Origin: Bradyrhizobium sp. CCGE-LA001
GTDB taxonomy: Bacteria > Pseudomonadota > Alphaproteobacteria > Rhizobiales > Xanthobacteraceae
NCBI RefSeq assembly: GCF_000296215.2
Contig: NZ_CP013949.1
Coordinates: 2,101,501-2,165,500, forward strand
Reading direction: 5' to 3'
DNA: 64,000 nt
Shown here: piece after piece, positions 8,738 to 15,965 of the stretch
How positions within the stretch are numbered: position 1 is the stretch's first letter
Layout: every line of letters begins with the position of its first letter
Position numbers and translations under genes: made by a program
The notes under the pieces: generated by a model
Told to the model about the DNA's origin: nothing
The model's database searches: none
The model's input: only the letters and a program-made list of their open reading frames with translations

Positions 8738-10012
8738 CTACATCATCCCGCTCTCTTCCTCCTCCGCCTGCTCGATCAGCGCCTCGCTCACCACGACCTC
8801 GCGCCGGGGCACGACGAAGAACATCATGCAGGCGCAGAGCAGCGAGATGGCGAGCACCGCCGAGGTGAGCGGCAGTGTCGTGGCGGAATGACCTCCGAGA
8901 TAGGCGCCGAACTGCGACATCAGCGCGCCGATGCCCTGCTGGAGGAAGCCCATCGCGCCCGAGGCAGTGCCGGCGGCTTCGGGACGGATGCTGATGGCGC
9001 CGGCGGCGGAATTCGCCATCACGAACGCATTGCCCGCCATCACGATCATCTGCGTCCCGAACAGCCAGGCGGGCGCCTCGTTCCAGCCCATGAAACTCCA
9101 CGACAGGTTCAACAGGCTGCCGCAGAGCTGGAGGGCGAGCCCGAACCAGATCAGCTTCTCCAGCGAGTGCCGGGGCGCAAAGCGTACGCAGAGCAGATTG
9201 CCGACCAGAAACGCAAGGCCCGTGCTCGCGAACCAGGCGCCGTATTCGGCGCTGCTCCGGCCCATCTGCGTCACCACGATGTAGGGGCCACCGCCGGCGA
9301 AGGTGAAGATGATCTGCGAGGCCAGCACCTGGCACATCACGTAACCGACGAAGGCGCGGTTGCGGATCAGGATGCCCATATCGCGGCGAAAGCCGCTGCC
9401 GGCCGTGCGGCTGCGGCGCGTCTCGGGCAGCGCGACCGCGATGCCGACGGCGACGAGGATCGCGGCGATGGTGATGGCGTAGAAGATCGCGCGCCAGCCG
9501 AAAGCGGTCTCGATCAGGCCGCCGGTGAGCGGAGAGACCATCTGTCCGATCATCAACGCGGCGACCACGAGGCTGATCATCGAGGCGACACGGTCGCGCT
9601 CGTAGATGTCGCGGATGATGGCGCGGCTCACCACCATGCCGGCGGCGCCGCCCAGGGCCTGGAAGAAGCGCGCGGCGATCAACTGCGGCAGGGTCTGCGC
9701 GAAGATGCAGGCGATGCTGGCCGCGACCATCAGCGCCAGCCCGCCGAGCAGCACCGGGCGCCGGCCGAGCCTGTCCGACAGCGGTCCCATGATTAGCTGC
9801 GACAGCGCGATGCCGACCATGTAGAGCGACACCGTCATCTGCGCGATCGAGATGTCGCTGCCGAAATTCGTCGCCAGCACCGGCAGTGCCGGAACCAACA
9901 TGTAGAGCGAGATCGGCGCAATCCCGGTCATCACGACCAGCAGCAGCAACACCAGGCGCGACGTCGCGATGTCGGTGGCCGCTCCCGGCGGCTTGCTGAT
10001 CATGCCGTGCAT
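8738..10012 (-). CDS. Bcr/CflA-type multidrug MFS transporter
   Basis: 424-aa inner-membrane drug:proton antiporter of the DHA1 family. About 12 hydrophobic segments are evident. The MFS loop 2-3 motif GPLSDRLGRRPVLLGG (about 77-92) and the Bcr/CflA pattern in TM5 (QALGGAAGMVVSRAIIRD) are clear. The substrate cannot be read from sequence. The gene stands alone, convergent with ligA. Starts at 10012 and 10003 (M4) are both possible; neither has a strong ribosome binding site. Confidence 0.88.
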   Translation of the reverse strand: MHGMISKPPGAATDIATSRLVLLLLVVMTGIAPISLYMLVPALPVLATNFGSDISIAQMTVSLYMVGIALSQLIMGPLSDRLGRRPVLLGGLALMVAASIACIFAQTLPQLIAARFFQALGGAAGMVVSRAIIRDIYERDRVASMISLVVAALMIGQMVSPLTGGLIETAFGWRAIFYAITIAAILVAVGIAVALPETRRSRTAGSGFRRDMGILIRNRAFVGYVMCQVLASQIIFTFAGGGPYIVVTQMGRSSAEYGAWFASTGLAFLVGNLLCVRFAPRHSLEKLIWFGLALQLCGSLLNLSWSFMGWNEAPAWLFGTQMIVMAGNAFVMANSAAGAISIRPEAAGTASGAMGFLQQGIGALMSQFGAYLGGHSATTLPLTSAVLAISLLCACMMFFVVPRREVVVSEALIEQAEEEESGMM

Positions 10013-10328
10013 GCGTGTCCGTCTTTCGAATTCGAATCGACTGTAACGCGCTCGCGCAAGACGGATATCGGCGTTTCGGAATGCGGCTATACGGATTCCG
10101 GGACGCGGTGTGCGGACGCCGTTATTTTGCGGGGCGCGTGCCGAGATGTTGTGCGCTCATGCCGCATCATTGGTGTCATTCCCCACGAAGGCGGGGAATC
10201 CAGTACGCCGCGGCTTCTCAGTATAGGGTTACTGTCTCTGGGATACTGGATGCCCCGCTTTCGCGGGGCATGACAGCTGAGGTGTAGGAGGCAGCGTTGC
10301 GCAAATCGCGTAGCGCCATGCGGGCGCG
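10013..10328. other. Gap between aminopeptidase P and MFS genes
   Basis: 316 bases without a gene. It holds the 5' region of the MFS gene (10013 to about 10170, no boxes assigned) and a two-hairpin repeat at 10174-10275 just beyond the stop of the aminopeptidase gene. Confidence 0.6.
10174..10275. repeat. Two-hairpin intergenic repeat, copy 2
   Basis: TGTCATTCCCCACGAAGGCG GGGAATCCAGTA, a spacer, then TACTGGATGCCCCGCTTTCG CGGGGCATGACA. Same design as 8599-8702 but with different stem sequences, so the outer ends and the ATCCAGTA/TACTGGAT inner ends are conserved while the stems vary with compensation. It lies downstream of the aminopeptidase P gene. Confidence 0.82.
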
Positions 10329-12158
10329 CTAGGCCGTAAGCTCCGCCGTCGCCTGATCGAGCCAGGCCTGCGTCGCCTCGTCCAGCGCCGGCCGCACCAC
10401 GGCCCGCACCCGCGCGTGGTAGGCGTTCAGCCAATCGAGCTCGTCGCGGCTCAGCATCGCGACATCGATCAGCCGGCGGTCGATCGGGGCCAGGGTCAGC
10501 GTCTCGAACGCGTTCATCGGCTTCTCGGCACCCTTGATGTCGGCGGCGACGACCAGCTCGAGGTTCTCGATGCGGATGCCGAAGCCGTCGGTCTTGTAGT
10601 AGCCGGGCTCGTTGGACAGGATCATGCCGCGCTTCAGCGGCGTGGTGCCGAGCTTGGAGATCCGCGCCGGCCCTTCATGCACCGAGAGGTAGCTGCCGAC
10701 GCCGTGGCCGGTGCCGTGCTCGAAATCGACGCCGGCGGCCCACAGATATTGCCGCGCCAGCGTGTCGAGCTGAGCGCCGGTGGTGCCATCGGGGAAGACC
10801 GCGCGTGCGATCGCGATATGGCCGCGCAGGACGCGGGTGAAGCGGTCGCGCATCTCCTCCGTCGGCTCGCCCACGGCCATGGTGCGGGTCACGTCGGTGG
10901 TGCCGTCTTCATATTGTGCGCCGGAATCGATCAGCAGAAGGTCGCCGGGCGCGATCCGCCGGTTGCTCCTGCGCGTGACGCGGTAGTGCACGATGGCGCC
11001 GTTCGGGCCCGTGCCCGATATGGTCGGGAACGAGACGTCCTTGAGCGCGCCGGTATCGCGGCGAAACGTCTCCAGCGCCTCGACCGCGTCGATCTCGGTG
11101 AGCTTGCCGCTTGCCGCCTCGCGATCGATGAAGGCGAGGAAGCGCGCCAGCGCTACGGCATCGCGCCGGTGCGCCGTCTGTGTGCCCGCGATCTCGCTTG
11201 CGTTCTTGACCGCCTTCAACAGCGCGATCGGATCGCTGCCGCGCACCGGCTTGCCGCCGGCGCCCGCGATCAGACGGCTGAGGGCGTCGGCCGCGGTGGC
11301 GTTGTCGAGCGCGATCGCGGCGCCGCTTTTGGCCAGCGCCATCAGCGTCGGCGCCATCGCATCCGGCTCGCGCACGTCAGCGGATTGCTCGAGATGGTCG
11401 CGCGTGAGGTTGGAGAGCTTGCGGTGGTCGATGAAGATGGTGGGACGGCCGTCCTTCGGTACCAGCGCGTAGGATAGCGGCAGCGGCGTATGCGCGACGT
11501 CGGCGCCACGGATGTTGAAGGTCCAGGCCACGGCATGGCTGTCCGACACCACCAGCGCATCGAGGCCGAGCTTGGCGATTTCCGTTCTGATCTGCGCCAG
11601 CTTGTCGGCCTCGCTGATGCCGGCATGCTGGAGTCCATGCACGGTCACCGGGGCGAGCGGCGGCTGCGGCCGGTCCTGCCAGATCGCGTCGACCGGATTG
11701 CCGTCGACGGCGATTAATTCGGCGCCGGCCTTGGCGCAGGCGACAGCGAGGCGCTCGGCTGCCGAAGAAGTGTGCAGCCACGGATCAAATCCGAGGCGGT
11801 CGCCGGCCTTCAGATGCGCCGCCACCCAGCTCTCCGGCGGCGGGTCGATCAGCGATTCCACCGCCCAAGCCTTGGTATCGACCTGCTTGGCGGCCTGGAG
11901 CGTATAGCGGCCATCGACGAAAATCGCGGCCTCCTGGGTCAGCACCACCGCAAAGCCAGCCGACCCGGTGAAGCCGGTTAGCCAGGCGAGCCGCTCATCG
12001 GACGGCGGCACATATTCATTCTGCTGCTGGTCGGCGCGGGGGATTACGAACCCGGTCAGCTTGCGGCGGGCGAGTTCTTCACGGAGTGCAGCAAGGCGCG
12101 CCGTCAATGCAACGCCGGCCTCGGGCTCCTCGAATGTCTGGAAGTGCGCTTCGAACAT
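10329..12158 (-). CDS. Xaa-Pro aminopeptidase (M24B, three-domain APP1 type)
   Basis: Cytosolic metallopeptidase that removes N-terminal residues preceding proline. At 609 aa it has the eukaryote-like three-domain form: two creatinase-like N-terminal domains (about 10-320), the pita-bread catalytic domain (about 320-550) and a C-terminal extension. Dinuclear metal ligands are visible: Asp in LLIDSGAQY, Asp in DGTTDVTRT, His in HGTGHGVG, Glu in NEPGYY and Glu in RIENLE. It stands alone. No signal peptide. The start ATG has GAGTGATC upstream. Confidence 0.94.
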   Translation of the reverse strand: MFEAHFQTFEEPEAGVALTARLAALREELARRKLTGFVIPRADQQQNEYVPPSDERLAWLTGFTGSAGFAVVLTQEAAIFVDGRYTLQAAKQVDTKAWAVESLIDPPPESWVAAHLKAGDRLGFDPWLHTSSAAERLAVACAKAGAELIAVDGNPVDAIWQDRPQPPLAPVTVHGLQHAGISEADKLAQIRTEIAKLGLDALVVSDSHAVAWTFNIRGADVAHTPLPLSYALVPKDGRPTIFIDHRKLSNLTRDHLEQSADVREPDAMAPTLMALAKSGAAIALDNATAADALSRLIAGAGGKPVRGSDPIALLKAVKNASEIAGTQTAHRRDAVALARFLAFIDREAASGKLTEIDAVEALETFRRDTGALKDVSFPTISGTGPNGAIVHYRVTRRSNRRIAPGDLLLIDSGAQYEDGTTDVTRTMAVGEPTEEMRDRFTRVLRGHIAIARAVFPDGTTGAQLDTLARQYLWAAGVDFEHGTGHGVGSYLSVHEGPARISKLGTTPLKRGMILSNEPGYYKTDGFGIRIENLELVVAADIKGAEKPMNAFETLTLAPIDRRLIDVAMLSRDELDWLNAYHARVRAVVRPALDEATQAWLDQATAELTA

Positions 12159-12345
12159 GGTGGATCACTCTAGGATCATGGGGATCAGTCCGCAATCTAG
12201 ACGCATTTGCGTCGCATCTGGCATGGACTGTGCTTGAAAGAGTTCCATTCGAATTGAGTGGAGTAAAGGGTGCGGCAGTTGCGCTTCGTCCGGATGACAG
12301 GGAAATTCGAGCAGGTGGTTCATCTCAACGGCGAGGGGACACACG

Positions 12346-12525
12346 ATGCCATCATTCACGTTTGAGAAGATTTCGCCGCCGGCGCGCCGCGCCCCGGCTG
12401 TGGCAACGCCAAAGAAGCCGCGCGGCCTCATCAGCCAGATGATCGACCGTTTCGCCGAGCGCCGCGCCAGGCGGACGTTGCAAGCTGAGCGCGCGACGCG
12501 CCAGGACAAGAAGCCGGCGGAATAG
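12346..12525 (+). CDS. Small basic protein of unknown function (59 aa)
   Basis: Not recognised as a named family. The ATG is preceded by a good ribosome binding site (GAGGGGA, 6 bases before the start). The product is rich in Arg, Lys and Ala, starts MPSFTFEKISPPARR, and has a likely amphipathic helix LISQMIDRFAERRARRTLQ. There is no membrane segment or signal peptide, so a cytoplasmic, possibly nucleic-acid-contacting role is conceivable but only a guess. It sits between two genes on the other strand, and a repeat begins 13 bases after its stop. The open frame, ribosome binding site and codon bias favour a real gene; a database search for conserved 59-aa homologues would settle it. Confidence 0.6.
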   Translation: MPSFTFEKISPPARRAPAVATPKKPRGLISQMIDRFAERRARRTLQAERATRQDKKPAE

Positions 12526-12538
12526 CGACGCCGGATTT

Positions 12539-12626
12539 GTAGGGTGGGTTAGCCGAAGGCGTAACCCACCACGTCTGTCTCCACGCTGACAGAAGAGGTG
12601 GGTTACGCTACGCTAACCCACCCTAC
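12539..12626. repeat. GTAGGGTGGGTTAGC palindromic repeat
   Basis: 88-bp near-palindrome. The left end is GTAGGGTGGGTTAGC and the right end is GCTAACCCACCCTAC; inside, GGCGTAACCCACC is answered by GGTGGGTTACGC. It would fold into one long hairpin with a short top. This sequence type is widespread as a short dispersed repeat in bacterial genomes. Its right end overlaps the last codons of prmA and provides that gene's TAG stop codon. Confidence 0.85.
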
Positions 12627-13510
12627 GACAGTTTCTTCAACAATAAGCTGCTCCATCCCTCGATCCGCAGATGCCGCAGCGGTACGAGGCCGCGCGCGCG
12701 GTAGGCCGCGATCACGGCGGGGGCCTGATGCGTGAGCAGGCCGGAGAGGATGACGTGGGCGCGGGGAGCAAGGTGCCGCACCATCGGGCTCGCCAATTGC
12801 CTGAGCGGGTTGGCGAGGATGTTGGCCAGCACCAGATCGAACGGACCGCATTTGCCGAAATCCGGCGCGGCGAAGCCGGTGGCGCGGATCACCCGCACAT
12901 GGTTGCCGACTTCATTCAGCATCGCATTCTCAGCTGCCACCCGCACCGACGGCGCGTCGATGTCGGAGGCGAGCACGGCGCGATGCAGCGCCTTGGCCGC
13001 CGCGATGGCCAGCACGCCCGTCCCGGTGCCGAGGTCGAGCAGGTTCCTTGGACGGGAACTCTTCAGGACATGGTCAAGCAGCAGTAAACAGCCGCGGGTG
13101 GTGCCGTGATGGCCGGTGCCGAAGGCCAGCGCCGCCTCGATCTCGATTCCGAGCTTGTTCGCCGCCACCCGCTCGCGGTCGTGGCTGCCGTGCACGACGA
13201 AGCGGCCGGCGGGCACCGGGACGAGGTCTTCCAAGCTGGCCTTGACCCAGTCCTTGGCCTCGACCGTGTCGAAGGTGAGCGTCTCGGCGATCTCATTTCC
13301 TGCCGAATTTACAACGAGTTCGCGCAGGAGCGCTTGGTCCGGCGCCTCGGCAAAATGCAGCGTGACGTCCCATTGTCCGTCCGGCCGTTCGAAGGCTGCC
13401 ACAGCCGCATCGCCCTCGAAAAACACCTCGGTGAGCACATCGACCACGCGCTTGGCGGCCGCCTCGTTGCCGATCGAGAAGCTGGCGCGATGCGTAGGGG
13501 AGAGCTGCAT
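12623..13510 (-). CDS. prmA: Ribosomal protein L11 methyltransferase PrmA
   Basis: SAM-dependent enzyme that trimethylates ribosomal protein L11. The N-terminal substrate-recognition domain (about 1-110) is followed by the Rossmann methyltransferase domain with FGTGHHGTTRGCL and motif I NLLDLGTGTGVLAIAAAK, then LANILANPL, the NPPF-like catalytic loop of PrmA. 295 aa is the usual length. The start ATG has GGAAGA upstream. The C-terminus LLLKKLS ends in a TAG contributed by the dispersed repeat at 12539-12626, so the natural end may once have been different. A perfect palindrome lies about 25 bases upstream of the start. Confidence 0.95.
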   Translation of the reverse strand: MQLSPTHRASFSIGNEAAAKRVVDVLTEVFFEGDAAVAAFERPDGQWDVTLHFAEAPDQALLRELVVNSAGNEIAETLTFDTVEAKDWVKASLEDLVPVPAGRFVVHGSHDRERVAANKLGIEIEAALAFGTGHHGTTRGCLLLLDHVLKSSRPRNLLDLGTGTGVLAIAAAKALHRAVLASDIDAPSVRVAAENAMLNEVGNHVRVIRATGFAAPDFGKCGPFDLVLANILANPLRQLASPMVRHLAPRAHVILSGLLTHQAPAVIAAYRARGLVPLRHLRIEGWSSLLLKKLS

Positions 13511-13534
13511 TCTAGTCTTCCGTCGGGTTCAATT

Positions 13535-13552
13535 GTTGGAACTTTTGTTCCA
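13535..13552. promoter_or_regulatory. Perfect palindrome between prmA and pilin gene
   Basis: TTGGAAC TTTT GTTCCAA: 7-bp perfect arms around four T residues, in the divergent region between prmA (start 13510, minus) and the pilin gene (start 13666, plus). It could be an operator, or a hairpin in either leader. No regulator gene is adjacent. Confidence 0.5.
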
Positions 13553-13665
13553 AATTTTCCGGATAACTTGCGGTTCCATCATTAACTCGGCCGTAGGTTG
13601 CATGCCGTAGATTTCCGGATGTTTGGCGGAGCCAACACAGCTTGAAATGGAAACGGAGGCGAGTC

Positions 13666-13830
13666 TTGAAGCGCATGGTTTTGAAGTTCTGGTCGGACGA
13701 ATCGGGTGCAACTGCGATCGAATATGGCCTGATCGCAGCTGGCATCGCACTGGCGATCATCACCGTGGTGAACAGCCTGGGCACCACCATGAACGAGAAG
13801 TTCGGTTCGATTAGCTCATCTTTGAAGTAA
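13666..13830 (+). CDS. Flp/Fap-type pilin subunit
   Basis: 54-aa type IVb prepilin of the Flp family. A short basic leader ends at a glycine (FWSDESG) followed by the mature start ATAIEYGLIAAGIALAIITV, with the Glu-Tyr pair typical of Flp pilins recognised by a TadV/CpaA prepilin peptidase. One hydrophobic helix and a short polar tail complete it. The start is taken as TTG at 13666 because GGAGG lies 6 bases before it; ATG 13675 (in frame) would also work. No tad/cpa secretion genes are nearby, so this is a solitary pilin presumably served by a tad locus elsewhere. Confidence 0.9.
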   Translation: MKRMVLKFWSDESGATAIEYGLIAAGIALAIITVVNSLGTTMNEKFGSISSSLK

Positions 13831-14117
13831 TTTCCGCCTCCATTTCCCAGCGGGGGCTACTTTCTTCATCGGCTGTTCTGACCAGCGCCCGCGAGGGGAT
13901 TTGCCCCCTGGCGGGCGAGGTCGTTTGAGGGGGCGGCTTTGCGGCGGTCTCCACAGGTTGTCCGAAGTCGGCGCGACGGCAATCCACCGGTTTTTCCCGC
14001 AATTGCTCCAGCGGTTCTCCCTGCCATTTCCCCAAGGTTGCCCCGCTCGCCCGTGCGCGGACATCCACTTCCTGACCACACACCTCTCGACAGCCTCCCC
14101 ACAGTCCATCCACAGAC

Positions 14118-15728
14118 CTATCCACGGCTTCCGAACAACGACCGGTGATCCCTTAGGATGGTCTGGGCCGCGTTGTGGCCGGGGGCGCCGGTGACGCCAC
14201 CGCCGGGGTGGGCGCCGGAGCCGCAATGATAGAGGCCCTTCAGCGGGCCGCGGTAATCGGCATGGCCCAGCATCGGCCGCGCCGAGAACAGCTGGTTCAG
14301 CGTCAGTGCGCCGTGGAAGATGTCGCCGCCCAAAAGGCCGAACTGCCGCTCGAGATCGAGCGGCGAGAGGATCTGGCGGCCGAGCACGCTCGCCGCAAAG
14401 CCGGGGGCATATTTGTCCACGGTCGCGATCATGAGATCGGCAACCCCCTCGCGGTGGTCGTCCCATGACGTTCCATCGGGAAGCTCCGGGGCGACGTGCT
14501 GGCAGAACAGGCTCGCGACATGCTTGCCTGCCGGCGCCAGCGTGTCGTCGAGCGTCGAGGGGATCAGCATCTCCACCACGGGCTCGCGGCTCCAGCCCTG
14601 CGCGCGGGCATCGAGCCAGGCGCGGTCCATATAGCCGAGGCTCGGCGCCAGGATGATGCCCGAGGAGAGGTGATCGCCATCGCCTGATAGCGCCGTGAAC
14701 GAGGGCAAGCGATCCAGCGCCACGTTCATGCGGAAAGTGCCGGAGCCGTTCTTCCAATGCCGGATGCGCGCCAGGAAATCCTGGGGCAGGGCGTCGGCGG
14801 CGATCAGCTGCGTATAGAGCAGCTTCGGATTGACGTTGGACGCGACATATTTGGCGCGGATCGCGATGCCGCTCTCCAGCACGACGCCGACCGCGCGATC
14901 GCGCTCGACGATGACCTCGCGCACGCCTGCCTCCGTGTCGATCACGACGCCCCGATCGCGCGCCGTGCGCGCCATTGCCTGCGTGATCGCCCCCATGCCG
15001 CCGATGGCGTGGCCCCAGACGCCCTTCTTGCCGTTCACCTCGCCGAAGGCATGATGCAGCATCACATAGGCCGAGCCCGCAGCGTAGGGGCTGGCATAAT
15101 TGCCGACGATGGCGTCGAAGCCGAAAAGCGCCTTGACCAGATCATGCTCGAAACGCTCGTCCAGCATTTCGCCGGCCGAGCGGGTGAAGAGATCGAGCAG
15201 GCTGCGGCTCTGTTCCAGCGTGAGGCCGCGCAGGATATTGGCGGTCTTGAATGCGTTCACGGCCTCACGGATCGCGCTCGTGCCGAAACCGTCAAGCAGG
15301 TTGGGTGGCGCACGCAGCACGAATTGGCGTAGCACATCCGCGATGTCCTCCAGCTCGCGCGAAAATGCGTCGAGCGCGTCCGCATCATGCGCGCTCAGCC
15401 GCGCGACCGACGCCTTGGTCCGGCCCTCGCCCGTGAGCAGATAGCTGCCATCAGGCGCGGGCAGGAAATTCTGCGCGCGGCGTTCGACCACGCGCAGGCC
15501 GTGTTCGGCGAGCTCGAGGTCACCGATCACCTGCGGATTGAGCAGGCTCACGGTGTAGGCCGCGACGGAATTCCTGAACCCTGGGTGAAACTCCTCCGTC
15601 ACCGCGGCCCCGCCCACGACCTTGCGGCGCTCGACCACCCGCACGCGCAGGCCTGCCTTCGCCAGATAGCCCGCGCAGGTGAGGCCGTTATGGCCAGCGC
15701 CGATGATGACGACGTCGGTTTCGGTCAT
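14118..15728 (-). CDS. Phytoene-dehydrogenase-like FAD oxidoreductase
   Basis: 536-aa FAD-dependent amine oxidase/CrtI superfamily protein, similar in layout to the PYROXD2 group. The N-terminal dinucleotide-binding motif is VVIIGAGHNGLTCAGYLA, followed by the second strand VRVVERRKVVGGAA. The C-terminus has the FAD-binding GLYHCGSGAHPGGGVTGAPG motif typical of carotenoid desaturase relatives. No other carotenoid genes are present, so calling it a carotenoid enzyme would be unwarranted; the substrate is unknown. It stands alone, convergent with the pilin gene and followed by 287 bases containing GTGGAT-like motifs. Confidence 0.85.
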   Translation of the reverse strand: MTETDVVIIGAGHNGLTCAGYLAKAGLRVRVVERRKVVGGAAVTEEFHPGFRNSVAAYTVSLLNPQVIGDLELAEHGLRVVERRAQNFLPAPDGSYLLTGEGRTKASVARLSAHDADALDAFSRELEDIADVLRQFVLRAPPNLLDGFGTSAIREAVNAFKTANILRGLTLEQSRSLLDLFTRSAGEMLDERFEHDLVKALFGFDAIVGNYASPYAAGSAYVMLHHAFGEVNGKKGVWGHAIGGMGAITQAMARTARDRGVVIDTEAGVREVIVERDRAVGVVLESGIAIRAKYVASNVNPKLLYTQLIAADALPQDFLARIRHWKNGSGTFRMNVALDRLPSFTALSGDGDHLSSGIILAPSLGYMDRAWLDARAQGWSREPVVEMLIPSTLDDTLAPAGKHVASLFCQHVAPELPDGTSWDDHREGVADLMIATVDKYAPGFAASVLGRQILSPLDLERQFGLLGGDIFHGALTLNQLFSARPMLGHADYRGPLKGLYHCGSGAHPGGGVTGAPGHNAAQTILRDHRSLFGSRG

Positions 15729-15750
15729 GAGGAATGCAAGGCCTAGTCTA

Positions 15751-15851
15751 CTGTCATTCCGGGGCTCGCGAAGCGAGAACTATGGTGCGGGCTCCGCACC
15801 GGAGAATCTCGAGGTTCCGGGTTCGATGCTTCGCATCGCCCCGGAACGACC
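15751..15851. repeat. Intergenic hairpin repeat, CGGGGC/CGAAGCG type, copy 1
   Basis: CTGTCATTCCGGGGCTCGCG AAGCGAGAAC at the left and a right end GATGCTTCGCATCGCCCCGG AACGAC, with an internal GAATCTCGAGGTTC. The TGTCATTCC/GGAACGAC ends link it to the two-hairpin repeats. A second copy of this flavour is at 20895-20996. It sits in the divergent gap upstream of both the oxidoreductase and the fused transporter/synthase-like gene. Confidence 0.75.
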
Positions 15852-15965
15852 GTCTAATATCAAGCGTTCCTCGCTGCAACATCACGTGCCCCTTTATTGC
15901 CCCATCAGGCGCCTTGTGCTCCATTGCGCGCGTCCGGCGCCCGCCGGGTTTGAGCCGGAGCATTC

